DNA from: Amphiplicatus metriothermophilus
GTDB taxonomy: Bacteria > Pseudomonadota > Alphaproteobacteria > Caulobacterales > Parvularculaceae
Length of the DNA stretch: 64,000 nucleotides
NCBI RefSeq assembly: GCF_900199215.1
Contig: NZ_FZQA01000001.1
Span: 1-64,000 of the forward strand
Direction: 5' to 3'
Both the position numbers and the translations under genes were made by a program. The notes beneath the pieces are model-generated. The model saw only the letters and a program-made list of their open reading frames with translations. It was not told the DNA's origin and did no database searches. The number at the start of each line of letters is the position of its first letter. Position 1 is the stretch's first letter. This document shows positions 8,134 to 17,111 of the stretch, piece after piece.

Positions 8134-9065
8134 TGGCCATCCTCGTCGTCGCGGACCATCATAACGAGGCGCTTTCCGACGCCACCCACAAGACCGTGAC
8201 CGCCGCGCAACAGATCGGCGGAGACATCGACATCCTCGTCGCCGGCAAGGATTGCCGGCCCGTCGCCGAAGCGGCGGCGAAAATCGCCGGCGTGCGCAAG
8301 GTGCTTTACGCGGACGATGCGCGTTACGAGCATCGTCTCGCCGAACCGCTCGCCGCGCTGATCGTTTCGCTGGCCGACGACTACGACGCCATCCTCAAGG
8401 CGGCGACGACGACGGGCAAGAACGTCATGCCGCGCGCGGCGGCCCTGCTCGACGTGATGCAGGTCTCCGACATTATCGCCGTCGAAGCGCCCGATACGTT
8501 CGTGCGCCCGATCTACGCCGGCAACGCGCTGCAAACCGTGAAGTCAACCGACAAGAAGAAGGTCGTCACCGTGCGCGCCACCGCCTTCAAGGCGGCGGAG
8601 GAGAACGGATCAGCCTCCATCGAAGACGTTCAGCCTGCGGATGATCCAGGTCTTTCCTCCTTCGTCAAGGAAGAGCTGACGAAATCGGAGCGCCCGGAAC
8701 TCACGGCCGCCAAGATCGTCATTTCAGGCGGACGCGCGCTCGGCTCCTATGAGAACTTCGAAAAGCTGATCTTTCCGATTGCGGACAAGCTGGGCGCTGC
8801 GGTCGGCGCGTCGCGCGCGGCGGTCGACGCCGGCTATGTGCCCAACGACTATCAGGTCGGCCAGACCGGCAAGGTCGTCGCCCCGGAGCTCTATATCGCG
8901 GTCGGCATTTCCGGCGCCATTCAGCACCTCGCCGGCATGAAGGATTCGAAGGTGATCGTGGCGATCAACAAGGACGAAGAAGCGCCGATCTTCCAGGTCG
9001 CCGATTACGGCCTCGTCGCCGATCTGTTCAAGGCGTTGCCCGAACTCAACGAGGCGCTAGGCTGA
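8133..9065 (+). CDS. etfA: Electron transfer flavoprotein subunit alpha
   Basis: The 310-aa alpha subunit of ETF, which holds the FAD. The N-terminal half is the ETF alpha/beta fold. The C-terminal FAD-binding domain is unmistakable: ISGGRALGS, then [34 protein letters not shown], and finally [20 protein letters not shown]. The gene is coupled to etfB by a one-base overlap. A short hairpin and T-run directly at its stop codon probably ends the transcript. Nothing is missing relative to the family. Confidence 0.97.
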   Translation: MAILVVADHHNEALSDATHKTVTAAQQIGGDIDILVAGKDCRPVAEAAAKIAGVRKVLYADDARYEHRLAEPLAALIVSLADDYDAILKAATTTGKNVMPRAAALLDVMQVSDIIAVEAPDTFVRPIYAGNALQTVKSTDKKKVVTVRATAFKAAEENGSASIEDVQPADDPGLSSFVKEELTKSERPELTAAKIVISGGRALGSYENFEKLIFPIADKLGAAVGASRAAVDAGYVPNDYQVGQTGKVVAPELYIAVGISGAIQHLAGMKDSKVIVAINKDEEAPIFQVADYGLVADLFKALPELNEALG

Positions 9066-9083
9066 TCGGCTGCGCCGGTTTTT
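9065..9083 (+). terminator. Terminator after etfBA
   Basis: The stem ATCGGC (9065-9070) / GCCGGT (9074-9079), with one G-T pair and loop TGC, runs into TTTTT (9079-9083). It starts at the last base of the etfA stop codon. The stem is short, so strength is uncertain. Confidence 0.5.
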
Positions 9084-9111
9084 CGAATAGACCTCGCCGC
9101 GGCGGGCCTTT

Positions 9112-9579
9112 TCATGCGCGCTGAACGCGCGCCGCGAAGCAGCCATAGGCCGCGTTATGGGCGTCGATATAAGCCGCTTGCGGATTATCGAGCGCGCGCC
9201 GGATGTTCTCCGCCGGCTCCCCCGATAACGCCAGATCGGCGCCGATCAGCATGCCGCCCGCGTCGAATATGCGCAGCGCGATCGGCCGGCCGCGCAGGAC
9301 GGGCGGAATCTCGTCGACATGTCGGGCCGGCGCGCTTGCGCCCTCCCGCACATAGATGGCGTAGGCCGACCGGTATGGCGTCGCCGCCTTGTGGCTCTCA
9401 TGGTTGAGCAACAGTACGCGCTCGCCCGGTTCGGCGTCCTGAAGCGTGACGCGGCAAGGATAGCCGGGCTTGCGGTCGGCGATTTTTCGGACGACGCCGC
9501 GCGCGGCGAGCGCGGCCTCGTCGAGACCGTAAAGCGGGGCGAACTCTTCCGGCGAAAGGCCGGCGATGACGAAAGACAT
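9112..9579 (-). CDS. DUF1203 domain-containing protein
   Basis: A 155-aa cytoplasmic protein of the DUF1203 family, function unknown. Recognisable features are the opening MSFVIAGLSPEEFAPLYGL, the central PGYPCRVTLQDAEPGERVLL, then PYRSAYAIYVRE. The C-terminal DAHNAAYGCFAARVQR closes the domain. The start at 9579 is preceded by GGAG at a good distance and gives the family's normal length; the frame runs on upstream without signal. It is convergent with etfA. Confidence 0.85.
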   Translation of the reverse strand: MSFVIAGLSPEEFAPLYGLDEAALAARGVVRKIADRKPGYPCRVTLQDAEPGERVLLLNHESHKAATPYRSAYAIYVREGASAPARHVDEIPPVLRGRPIALRIFDAGGMLIGADLALSGEPAENIRRALDNPQAAYIDAHNAAYGCFAARVQRA

Positions 9580-9688
9580 GCGGCGCTCCATGAAAACGAC
9601 TGCGCCATGCTCGCTGTTTCCGCCGCCGGGCGCCGCCCGATTCTTGCGTCGGCGCGCCGCGGCGCGACAAAAACCGCGCCGTCGCGCC

Positions 9689-10465
9689 TCAGCGATATTC
9701 CGGATTGGGATGACCGAAGCGCTCTCCCGCCTCCCATCGAACCGGCTGGTTGCCATAAGCCGGCACGCCGCCCGCATCCTTCAACATCCGGGCGAAATGC
9801 AGAAGGTTCCACGTCATGAAGGTCGTGTTGCGACGGGTGAAGTCATTGTCGAAGCCGGCGCGCGAGCCGTCTTCCAGCGCGTCTCCGTAGCTCGGCCCGG
9901 GGCCCGCCTCGCCGATCCAGCCGGCGTCGGCCTGCGGCGGGATCGCATAGCCGACATGCTGGAGCGCATACAAAACGCCCATGGCGACATGCTTTACGCC
10001 GTCTTCGTTGCCGGTGACGAGACAGCCTGCCACTTTGCCGTAAAACACATACTGGCCGCGGTCGTTGCGCTGGCCGGAATGCGCATAAAGCCGTTCGATG
10101 AGCCGGGCGCATACGGACGAATACTGCCCCAGCCAGATCGGCGTGCCCACGATCAGGATCTCGGCCCTTTTCACCGTCTCCCACAGTTTCGGCCAGTCGT
10201 CCCGCTCCCAGCCATGCTCGGTCATGTCCGGATTGACGCCGGGGGCGACGACACGGTCCGCCAGCCGCAAGCGGTCTACGGCGACGCCCTGTCGGCGCAT
10301 GATCGCCGCGGCGTTATCCATCAAGAGGTCGGTATGAGAGGCCTCGGGCGATTTCTTGAGCGTGCAGTTGATGAAAACCGCGCGCAGGTCGTCATATCGC
10401 GCCGGCGGCGCGGCGCCAGACCCGGCCTTCTCCTCCGCGCCGCGTTTCCACAGCCTTGCGATCAT
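9689..10465 (-). CDS. Flavodoxin/NADPH-dependent FMN reductase-like protein
   Basis: A 258-aa protein with a flavodoxin-type FMN-binding fold. An N-terminal strand and phosphate-binding loop (AVFINCTLKKSPEASHTDLL) is followed by a helix. The EILIVGTPIWLGQYSSVC segment is the typical FMN isoalloxazine loop of FMN reductases. The GKVAGCLVTGNEDGVKH stretch forms the next strand. The aromatic C-terminal region beyond residue 190 is family-specific. It probably transfers electrons or reduces quinones; the substrate is unknown. The ATG at 10465 has GAGGGAG upstream. The open frame ends 110 bases beyond the DUF1203 start, so the two minus-strand genes may be co-transcribed. Confidence 0.85.
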   Translation of the reverse strand: MIARLWKRGAEEKAGSGAAPPARYDDLRAVFINCTLKKSPEASHTDLLMDNAAAIMRRQGVAVDRLRLADRVVAPGVNPDMTEHGWERDDWPKLWETVKRAEILIVGTPIWLGQYSSVCARLIERLYAHSGQRNDRGQYVFYGKVAGCLVTGNEDGVKHVAMGVLYALQHVGYAIPPQADAGWIGEAGPGPSYGDALEDGSRAGFDNDFTRRNTTFMTWNLLHFARMLKDAGGVPAYGNQPVRWEAGERFGHPNPEYR

Positions 10466-10614
10466 CAGCTTCTCCCTCTTGCGCGCGGCTTCTGCGTAAC
10501 ACCCGGCCTTCTAATCGCTCCGGCGCTTTCTTGAAATGTTGCATTGCGGCGAAATCGGATCATAATTCCGTGTTCATCCGCATAGTCGGCCGTTGACGGC
10601 CTTAGGAGACGGGC

Positions 10615-11496
10615 ATGCTCGACGATATCAAAAAGGTCGGCGTGATCGGCGCGGGCCAGATGGGCAACGGCATCGCCCATGTTTTCGCGCTCGCCGGATA
10701 TGACGTGCTCCTGCATGACATCGCCCCCGAACGCATTGATGCGGCCCTCGCCATTATCGAAAAAAATCTGTGCCGCCAGGTCGCAAAAGGGATGATCGCC
10801 GAGGCGGAGCGGGATCGGGCCCTTGCCGCGATCAGGCCGGCGGCGAAGCTCGCCGAGCTCGCGGACTGCGACCTCGTCATCGAAGCGGCTACGGAGAATC
10901 TCGAGATCAAGAAGAAGATCTTCGGCGAGCTCTGCCCGGATCTGAAAAAAAGCGCCCTTCTTGCCACCAATACTTCGTCGATCTCGATCACCGGGCTCGC
11001 CGCCGCGACCGACCGGCCGGACAAGTTCATCGGGCTTCATTTCATGAACCCCGCGCCCTTGATGCAGCTCGTCGAGGTCATCCGCGGCATCGCCACGAGC
11101 AAGGAGACCTACGACGCTGCAAAAGCGATTGTCGCCAAGCTCGGCAAGACGACGGCCGTGTCGGAAGATTTTCCGGCTTTCATCGTTAATCGCATTCTGA
11201 TGCCGATGATCAACGAGGCCATCTACACGCTCTATGAGGGCGTCGGCACGGTCGAGGCGATCGACACCGGCCTCAAGCTCGGCGCCAATCATCCGATGGG
11301 CCCGCTGGAGCTCGCAGATTTCATCGGCCTCGACACCTGCCTCGCCATCATGCAGGTGCTCTATGAAGGGCTCGCGGACTCGAAATATCGTCCGTGTCCG
11401 TTGCTTGTGAAATATGTCGAAGCCGGCTGGCTCGGCCGCAAGACGGGGCGCGGCTTTTACGATTATTCCGGCGAACGGCCCATGCCCACGCGCTGA
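10615..11496 (+). CDS. hbdA: 3-hydroxybutyryl-CoA dehydrogenase
   Basis: A 293-aa NAD-dependent dehydrogenase that interconverts 3-hydroxybutyryl-CoA and acetoacetyl-CoA in short-chain fatty acid or polyhydroxybutyrate metabolism. The Rossmann motif [20 protein letters not shown] is at residues 10-29. [10 protein letters not shown] gives Ser121. [16 protein letters not shown] gives His142 and Glu154, and the conserved [12 protein letters not shown] segment follows. The C-terminal domain has the [16 protein letters not shown] signature. Length matches the single-domain family, so it is not a FadB-type fusion. Proximity to etfBA and dodecin fits flavin-linked acyl-CoA oxidation. Confidence 0.96.
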   Translation: MLDDIKKVGVIGAGQMGNGIAHVFALAGYDVLLHDIAPERIDAALAIIEKNLCRQVAKGMIAEAERDRALAAIRPAAKLAELADCDLVIEAATENLEIKKKIFGELCPDLKKSALLATNTSSISITGLAAATDRPDKFIGLHFMNPAPLMQLVEVIRGIATSKETYDAAKAIVAKLGKTTAVSEDFPAFIVNRILMPMINEAIYTLYEGVGTVEAIDTGLKLGANHPMGPLELADFIGLDTCLAIMQVLYEGLADSKYRPCPLLVKYVEAGWLGRKTGRGFYDYSGERPMPTR

Positions 11497-11592
11497 AACG
11501 CGCGCGCCGACGGGCTTTTACCGCCAGCCCCACGGCGTTATGCTCCCCCCGCCAGGCGCAATTCCGCGCCGGCGAGCATGGGGAGTGCGCAT

Positions 11593-11796
11593 ATGGCCGT
11601 CGCCCGCGTCACCGAAATCATCAGCGGATCGCCGAAAAGCTTCAAGGACGCCATTGAGGCCGGCATCGAGCGCGCCAACAAGACGCTCAAACACGTCGAA
11701 GGCGCTTGGATCAAAGACCAGTCGATCATTCTCGACGACGGCAAGATCAAGGAATACCGCGTCAACATGCATGTGACGTTCATCGTCGAGGATTGA
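11593..11796 (+). CDS. Dodecin flavin-binding protein
   Basis: A 67-aa dodecin. Dodecins assemble as hollow dodecamers that store or scavenge flavins. The sequence carries the family pattern AVARVTEIISGSPKSFKDAI, then ANKTLKHVEGAWIKDQS with the Trp that stacks on the flavin, then IKEYRVNMHVTFIVED. The ATG at 11593 has GGGGAG upstream and gives the standard length. It lies just downstream of hbd and near etfBA and the flavodoxin-like gene, consistent with flavin buffering for these enzymes. Confidence 0.95.
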   Translation: MAVARVTEIISGSPKSFKDAIEAGIERANKTLKHVEGAWIKDQSIILDDGKIKEYRVNMHVTFIVED

Positions 11797-11930
11797 CGCC
11801 TTGCGGCCGTCTCGCGCCCGCCTCTGCCGAACAGGGACATCCGGCGCATGACTGTCAGCACCCGGATGAGAAAACGATGCGAGCCTGAGCGCGAAAGCAA
11901 GCCGGCGTCGCGGCGCCGAAGGATGAAAAA

Positions 11931-11960
11931 GAAAAGGGCGGCTTGACCGCCGCCCTTTTC
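11931..11960 (-). terminator. Rho-independent terminator of the TonB operon
   Basis: A perfect 12-bp stem, GAAAAGGGCGGC (11931-11942) with GCCGCCCTTTTC (11949-11960), closes over a 6-base loop. Read on the minus strand it is followed by another T-rich run, so it best serves the operon ending at 11985. It could also stop plus-strand transcripts from dodecin. Confidence 0.85.
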
Positions 11961-11984
11961 GTCGCTTTCAGCGTCTTCGAGCTT

Positions 11985-13547
11985 TTATTCCTGTCCGGGC
12001 GGCGCCGATTCTTCGGCGGCTTCTTCCGCATCTTCTTGCGGCGCGCCGGCGCCGCCGGCGCCTTCCCCGTCCGCCGAGCCGCCGCGGCGCAGCTCTTCGA
12101 GCCGCCGCTCGATCGCGCGACATTCTTCAGGCGGACGGCCCTGCAGACGACAGACCTGAAGCTGGGTGGTGACCCGCTCGATTTCAGCGCGGCGCTGTTC
12201 CTCGCGCTGGGCGGCCTCAAGCCTGTCCTGCGCTTCTTCGGTGGCGTTGATGGCGTCGATATATTCGATCCACTGCCGGGCCTGGCCGCGCGTATTGGAA
12301 TAGTTGAGCGCGCGGGAGAAGGCTTCGCGCGCGCGCGCACGCGTCGCGCGGTCGCCGGGACCGGCTTGACTGAAACGCGCCGTGCCGAGCAGCAGCCAGG
12401 CGTCGCCGGTCTGGGTTTGAGTCATGCCGCCTTTGTTGAGCGCGGCGACCAGCGCGCGCTCGGACGCAGCATATTGCTCGTCGGCGAGCAGCACCTGCCC
12501 GAGACGATAGGAAAGCTCGCCGCTATCCGACATGCGCGCGGCCTGCTGCAGGACGGGAATCGCGCGCTTGTGCTCGCGCGCCTGGCTCCAGAGCTGCGAC
12601 AGCAGGGTCAGATTTTTCACATTGCGCGCGACCGTGCCGGTCTCCATCTCGCGCTCGAGCAGCTTCGCGCCGCGATAAGGGTTGTCGAAAAAGGAGTAGT
12701 ACTGAACGAGCGTCAGGATTTCTGCCTCGTTCTTCAGCAGGCCGGCGCGATAGGCGACTTCGAGGACGGAGAAAGCGTCCTGGTCGCGTCCGGTCGTCGA
12801 ATACAGGCCCGACAACTGCGTCCAGTAGCTGCGCTCGCCCGGCCAGTGAGTGATCATCCGCTCAAGAAGCTGGGCGCGTTTCGTATTCTCGTTGAGCTCC
12901 GAATAGATGAGATTGAGAAGATCAAAGTAGCTCTTTCTCGGCTCCGTCAGGGCGGCCACGGCCCGTTCGGCGGGATCGAGCGCCGCGCGGTAATTGGGCG
13001 GCTGAACCTGAATATAGGCGGCGGCCAGCAGATAATAGGCGTTCGGATCAACCGTCTGACCCGCCGTTTGCGAAATGCGAATCCATTCCTGCAGACCGCG
13101 GATCGCCGCCTGATAGTCCTCAAGCTGGAAATAGAGCTGCGCGATGAAATAGCGCAGCTGGTTGTTGCGTTCAGGCGGCAGGGCGTTAAGACGAAGCGCT
13201 TCCTCGAAGTCGCGCAGCGCGCCGCGGAAATCCTCGAGATTGACCTTGACCGTCGCGCGCAGCTCAAGCGTCGTGGCGCGGTCGAACGGCTTCATCCGGT
13301 CGCCGCGATCGCTCATGAGCTTGTTGAGGCCGGCGAGCGCTTCCTGGAAGCGCTCCTCCTGGATCATCGTGAATATGTCCTGCAGGACGCGCGCGACGGC
13401 GGGATCAAGCGTCTCGGAGCGGCGGCGCGGCTGCTCTTCTTCCTCCTGCAAGGCGGCGGCGGGCGGGCTGTAGACCGCGATCGCGCCGAAGGCGGCGACA
13501 AGCCCGGCGATTAGCACTCCAGCGATGTTCTTCCGTCTGATCATCAT
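11985..13547 (-). CDS. TonB-system tetratricopeptide repeat protein
   Basis: A 520-aa exported TPR protein and the last gene of the TonB operon. Residues 1-33 form a signal/anchor segment. A Glu/Arg-rich linker follows, then repeated TPR-like helix pairs through about residue 440, for example RGALRDFEEALRLNALPPER, YQAAIRGLQEWIRI and HKRAIPVLQQAARMSDSG. A charged coiled-coil (AQDRLEAAQREEQRRAEIER) and an acidic, Ala/Glu-rich tail end it. Several marine proteobacterial TonB systems carry a similar TPR gene at this position, where it aids TonB-dependent uptake. The operon terminator follows immediately. Confidence 0.85.
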   Translation of the reverse strand: MMIRRKNIAGVLIAGLVAAFGAIAVYSPPAAALQEEEEQPRRRSETLDPAVARVLQDIFTMIQEERFQEALAGLNKLMSDRGDRMKPFDRATTLELRATVKVNLEDFRGALRDFEEALRLNALPPERNNQLRYFIAQLYFQLEDYQAAIRGLQEWIRISQTAGQTVDPNAYYLLAAAYIQVQPPNYRAALDPAERAVAALTEPRKSYFDLLNLIYSELNENTKRAQLLERMITHWPGERSYWTQLSGLYSTTGRDQDAFSVLEVAYRAGLLKNEAEILTLVQYYSFFDNPYRGAKLLEREMETGTVARNVKNLTLLSQLWSQAREHKRAIPVLQQAARMSDSGELSYRLGQVLLADEQYAASERALVAALNKGGMTQTQTGDAWLLLGTARFSQAGPGDRATRARAREAFSRALNYSNTRGQARQWIEYIDAINATEEAQDRLEAAQREEQRRAEIERVTTQLQVCRLQGRPPEECRAIERRLEELRRGGSADGEGAGGAGAPQEDAEEAAEESAPPGQE

Positions 13548-13625
13548 GTCGTCGCCTTAAAACCCGCTCGCTGCCTGACAGACTCTTGTTCCGTTTCGGA
13601 TCGCTCCGCCCAAGGATAAACCGGC

Positions 13626-14228
13626 TTATTCAGGCGCAAGCTCGAAAGTGATCGTCGTCTGCACGCCGCGCCGCCATTCCGCCTTGTTGTCGACGATCTT
13701 GGGCTGGTATTTCCAGCGCTCCACCGCGCGCGCGGCCTCGCGGTTGAAGCAGCTGTTCGTCGAATCGACGACGCGAATATTCGTCGTGGTGCCTTCCGGC
13801 GTGACGTCGAACTCGAGAAAGACCGATTCGCGCTCCCCGGCCCGGGACTGGCACCGCTCGGGATATTGCGGCGGAATGCGCACGAGGGGCTGCGCGTCGC
13901 GATCGGGATTGAAGCCGGTGCCGATATTCAGATTGACGTCGAGCTGCGGAAGCGCGGCCCGCACACCGTCGAGCGCCGGCCTGTTCGACGGGTCGGTGAC
14001 GGCCGGCGGCGGCGGCGGCGGCGCGTCGAGGGTCGGGCGCTTGAATTCCTTGTTGACGTTGGAAAGATCCGTCTCCTGAAGCTGCGCGGTGACGTCGATC
14101 TTTACGGCCGCGCGCTCTTCCTCAAGCCGCAGCTCGCCGCGAATGAGCGCCGACATCAGCAGAAACAGCCCGACCGTGACGATTGCTGCGCCGGGCAGTC
14201 CGAAAATGACGCGTGTCACCGAGCCCAT
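13626..14228 (-). CDS. tonB: TonB energy transducer (short TonB2-type)
   Basis: A 200-aa TonB protein. One N-terminal transmembrane helix (about residues 9-27) anchors it in the inner membrane. A short periplasmic spacer includes a PPPPPP run near residue 70. The C-terminal TonB domain runs from about residue 112, with VRIPPQYPERCQSRAGE, VFLEFDVTPEGTTTNIRVVD, then AAARAVERWKYQP. This is the family's YP...G...V...S...F...A..A...W.Y.P pattern. The spacer is much shorter than in E. coli TonB, as in TonB2/TtpC-type systems. It lies directly after the two exbD genes. Confidence 0.94.
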   Translation of the reverse strand: MGSVTRVIFGLPGAAIVTVGLFLLMSALIRGELRLEEERAAVKIDVTAQLQETDLSNVNKEFKRPTLDAPPPPPPAVTDPSNRPALDGVRAALPQLDVNLNIGTGFNPDRDAQPLVRIPPQYPERCQSRAGERESVFLEFDVTPEGTTTNIRVVDSTNSCFNREAARAVERWKYQPKIVDNKAEWRRGVQTTITFELAPE

Positions 14229-14238
14229 GGCCAGCCTC

Positions 14239-14649
14239 CTATACGTCCTCAGTGGACACGGCGATCTCGTCGACGCCGGCCGCGCGGATCTGGTTGACCA
14301 CTTCTACAAGATAGCGCGACCGCGATCCTGCGTCCGCCTGCACCACCGCCGTGCCTTTGGGATTCTCGCGGCGCAGTTGCTCGACGGCGGCGCGTACTTC
14401 GTCGAGCTGCACCTGTTTCTTGTTTATCCAGATTTCGTCCTCGGCCGTGATCGCGACCAGAATTGAGGCGAGCTTGCGCTCCTGCGCGGTGGCCGCCTCC
14501 GGCCGCAAGACGTCGACGCCAGGCTCTTTCACGAAAGTCGACGTCACGATGAAGAAGATCAGCATGATGAAGACGATGTCGAGAAGCGGCGTCACGTTGA
14601 CGTCGTCTTCCGCCGTGCCGTCGTTCTGTGAAAACCTGCTCCTCGCCAT
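14239..14649 (-). CDS. exbD: ExbD/TolR family protein (second copy)
   Basis: A 136-aa biopolymer transport protein. A cytoplasmic N-terminus with NVTPLLDIVFIMLIFFIVTS provides the single transmembrane helix and the essential Asp that carries protons in ExbD. A periplasmic domain ends in VEVVNQIRAAGVDEIAV. The ATG at 14649 is preceded in frame by a GTG (14652), and the choice makes one residue's difference. It lies 10 bases before tonB. Two adjacent but diverged ExbD copies suggest a mixed ExbD complex. Confidence 0.94.
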   Translation of the reverse strand: MARSRFSQNDGTAEDDVNVTPLLDIVFIMLIFFIVTSTFVKEPGVDVLRPEAATAQERKLASILVAITAEDEIWINKKQVQLDEVRAAVEQLRRENPKGTAVVQADAGSRSRYLVEVVNQIRAAGVDEIAVSTEDV

Positions 14650-14705
14650 CACCGCACCATCATTTCATCGAACCGCTTCCGCAGGCGTCAGCCCACGAGA
14701 CAAAT

Positions 14706-15119
14706 CTAGCGTTCCTGCTGCAGCGCCAGCGACACCGCGCTCGCGTTGCCCTGACGCGCCTGGTCCATGACCGTCACGGCGATCCCGGCTTTCGAATCAG
14801 GCGCGGCGCTGACCAGCACCACGCCGCGCGGCTCGCGCGCCATGAACTCCTCGACCACCGGCTTGACTGAGTAGGGGTCGATGATCCGGACATTATTGAC
14901 CCGCACGAACCCGTCTTCCTGCACGGAAAGCAGCAGCGCCGGGGGCGGAATCGTCTCTTCTTCCGGCGGCGTGTCTTCCGGCGTTCGCACGTCGATGCCT
15001 TTCTCCTTCAGAAACGTCGCCGTCACGATGAAGAAGATCAGCATGATGAAGACGATGTCGAGCAGCGGCGTCACATTGACGTCTGCGGCTTCCGCATGAT
15101 GTGTGCTTTTTCTGCGCAT
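14706..15119 (-). CDS. exbD: ExbD/TolR family protein (first copy)
   Basis: A 137-aa ExbD homologue, upstream of and divergent from the second copy. The membrane segment is the same (NVTPLLDIVFIMLIFFIVTA), including the proton-carrying Asp. The periplasmic region differs, with an acidic TPEDTPPEEETIPPP insert and a C-terminus ending ALQQER. It begins five bases after the exbB stop and works with the upstream ExbB/TolQ-like proteins as the proton-driven motor for TonB. Confidence 0.94.
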   Translation of the reverse strand: MRRKSTHHAEAADVNVTPLLDIVFIMLIFFIVTATFLKEKGIDVRTPEDTPPEEETIPPPALLLSVQEDGFVRVNNVRIIDPYSVKPVVEEFMAREPRGVVLVSAAPDSKAGIAVTVMDQARQGNASAVSLALQQER

Positions 15120-15124
15120 TGCGG

Positions 15125-15658
15125 CTACTCGATCAACAGTTCGTCGGAGACTTCATGCTCGGCTTTCTTCGCGAAACGCTCGAAAGCGTTGATGAAGATG
15201 AGCCCCGAAAGAGAGACGACGAGCCCCGCCATGGTCGGAATCGTCGCCTTCGAGATGCCGCCCGCCATCAGTCGCGCGTTGGACGAGCCGGTGACCGCCA
15301 TGATGTCGAACACCTCGACCATGCCCGTCACGGTGCCCAGAAGGCCGAGAAGCGGCGTGACCGCCACCAGCGCGCGAATGATCCCGTTGAAGCGCTCCGT
15401 TTCCTGTTTCGCTTCGGAGATCAGCCGGTCGCGGATGGCGTGCGCGTACCATGACTTGTGGTCCGTCCGCGCCGCCCAAGCCCGCTTGGCGCGCTTGATG
15501 ACCCCGTCCTTGGCGGTCGTCCAAAAGATGATCCGTTCGATGATCAGCGCCCACATGAAGAAGGCCACGAACATGATCACCACGAGAACGTTGCCGCCGG
15601 CGGCGAGGAATTCAAGCAGCGCTTCATAGGCGCTCGACGGATTGAGATACTGGAGCAT
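15125..15658 (-). CDS. exbB: ExbB/TolQ-type proton channel protein
   Basis: A 177-aa MotA/TolQ/ExbB family protein with three transmembrane helices. The first is near residues 18-40. The second and third flank the conserved TPLLGLLGTVTGMVEVFDIM stretch and the ATIPTMAGLVVSLSGLIFI helix. SNARLMAGGISKA matches the family's GI.eAL segment. The ribosome-binding site is AAAGGAG. It is the compact ExbB of the pair; the longer upstream gene is its coiled-coil partner. Confidence 0.94.
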   Translation of the reverse strand: MLQYLNPSSAYEALLEFLAAGGNVLVVIMFVAFFMWALIIERIIFWTTAKDGVIKRAKRAWAARTDHKSWYAHAIRDRLISEAKQETERFNGIIRALVAVTPLLGLLGTVTGMVEVFDIMAVTGSSNARLMAGGISKATIPTMAGLVVSLSGLIFINAFERFAKKAEHEVSDELLIE

Positions 15659-15692
15659 CCTGGGGGACTCCTTTCCCGCTCCGGTTCAGCGC

Positions 15693-17078
15693 CTAGCGCC
15701 CGCCCTCAGCGTGCTGGGCGATGATGCCCGCGGCCTGCTCCTCTAGCACCTGCGTCACGCGGCGCGCCGCGCCGCTCGCGAAGGCGTGGAGGAGAAGCAG
15801 CGGAATCGCCGCGATGAGGCCGAGCACCGTCGTCACGAGCGCTTCGGAGATGCCGCCCGCCATAATCTGCGGGTCGCCCGTGCCGAACAGCGTGATCGCC
15901 TGGAAGGTGTTGATCATCCCGATGACCGTGCCCAACAGGCCGAGCAGCGGTGCGACGGCGGCGATCACCTTGACGAGGTTGAGACCGCCTTCGAGCTTCG
16001 GCACCTCTTTCAGGATGGCATCGTCAAGCTTCAGCGCGATGGTTTCTACATCCGCTGATTGCGAATTCTCATAGGCGAGCATTACGCGGCCGAGCGGGTT
16101 GTTTTTCGACGCCTTCTTGCGACGCACCTGCGCGTTCACGGCGTTGGCCGTCATGGTCAGCGTGACCCATTTGTAGATGCCGAGAAGGGCGGCGAGCGAG
16201 GCGACGACGATAATCGTGTAGCCGACCGCGCGGCCCTGGCGGACGCGCTCGACGACGGTCGGGGTTTCGACCACCAGCGACAGCAGCGTGCCGAGCGAGG
16301 GATCGATCACGCCGCGCACGAAGCCTTCCCCGGTGGCGCGCTCCACGCGGCGGGCGGCGTCCGTAGCCACCTTGCCGGGCTGGCGCGCGAGGAACTGCAG
16401 CACGCCGAGATCGCCCTTGTAGGTGAGATAACGGCCGTCGGAGAACGCGACGAACGGACCGATCCGCGTCACCTCCTCGGCGCGCGGCTGGCCGTCGGCG
16501 CCAACGACCTCGGCCTCGAAAGTGACGACTTTCGCCTGTTCGGCGATCTGCTGGATCATGGTCTCCCAAAGGAAGACGAGCTGTTCTTCGGTGGGCAGGG
16601 TTTCGGTCTGCGCGATCTGCTGCAACTCGGCGCCGCGGCCAGGGAGTTGCGCGCTTATGATCGAGTTGGTCACCTGCACGTTGAGATCGCTCGCCGCGGA
16701 ACGCGCCGCGCCGAACAACTCCTGAAATTCGCCCTGTTTGGCGGCGAGCTCCTGGCTAAGCTCGTCGATGCGGGCCTGGTTCTGCTCCATCACGCCCTCA
16801 AGGCGGGTCGATTCGGCCTCGGCCGCGACGACCTGCTGGCGAACGCGGTTGAGTTCGGCCTGCTGATTGTTGCGCTCGGCGAGAAACCGCTGCTCGCGCT
16901 GGCGGTTTTCCTCCGAGACCTGACGGCGCTCGCGGCGCACCGCCTCAAGCACCTGATCAAGCGTGATCTGCGGCTGCTCTTGGGCCTGAGCCGGCGCGAA
17001 CGTTCCCTGCGTCAGATCGAGCGACATCGCCGCCGCCCCGGCGCAAAGCGAAAGACCTGCAAGCTTGAAGAGTTTCAT
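15693..17078 (-). CDS. Long MotA/TolQ/ExbB family protein, TtpC-like
   Basis: A 461-aa ExbB-family protein with a large periplasmic extension. A signal peptide (about residues 1-33) is followed by a long coiled coil, roughly residues 45-125, rich in Gln, Glu and Arg (for example LEAVRRERRQVSEENRQREQ). A mixed domain leads to a transmembrane helix near residue 290. The C-terminal TolQ core carries VIAAVAPLLGLLGTVIGMIN and ALVTTVLGLIAAIPLLLLH. This architecture is that of TtpC, which Vibrio-type TonB2 systems need besides ExbB. The ATG at 17078 is preferred over the GTG at 17096 because GAAGGA lies upstream and the signal peptide begins there. Confidence 0.9.
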   Translation of the reverse strand: MKLFKLAGLSLCAGAAAMSLDLTQGTFAPAQAQEQPQITLDQVLEAVRRERRQVSEENRQREQRFLAERNNQQAELNRVRQQVVAAEAESTRLEGVMEQNQARIDELSQELAAKQGEFQELFGAARSAASDLNVQVTNSIISAQLPGRGAELQQIAQTETLPTEEQLVFLWETMIQQIAEQAKVVTFEAEVVGADGQPRAEEVTRIGPFVAFSDGRYLTYKGDLGVLQFLARQPGKVATDAARRVERATGEGFVRGVIDPSLGTLLSLVVETPTVVERVRQGRAVGYTIIVVASLAALLGIYKWVTLTMTANAVNAQVRRKKASKNNPLGRVMLAYENSQSADVETIALKLDDAILKEVPKLEGGLNLVKVIAAVAPLLGLLGTVIGMINTFQAITLFGTGDPQIMAGGISEALVTTVLGLIAAIPLLLLHAFASGAARRVTQVLEEQAAGIIAQHAEGGR

Positions 17079-17111
17079 GATCTTGTATTCCTTCACGATT
17101 CGCCGAAACGC

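Noticed and set aside
9095-9104. A second terminator between etfA and the DUF1203 gene (CGCCGCGGCG)
   Set aside because: It is a perfect palindrome without room for a loop and only a weak T-run follows. The hairpin at 9065-9083 is a better candidate.
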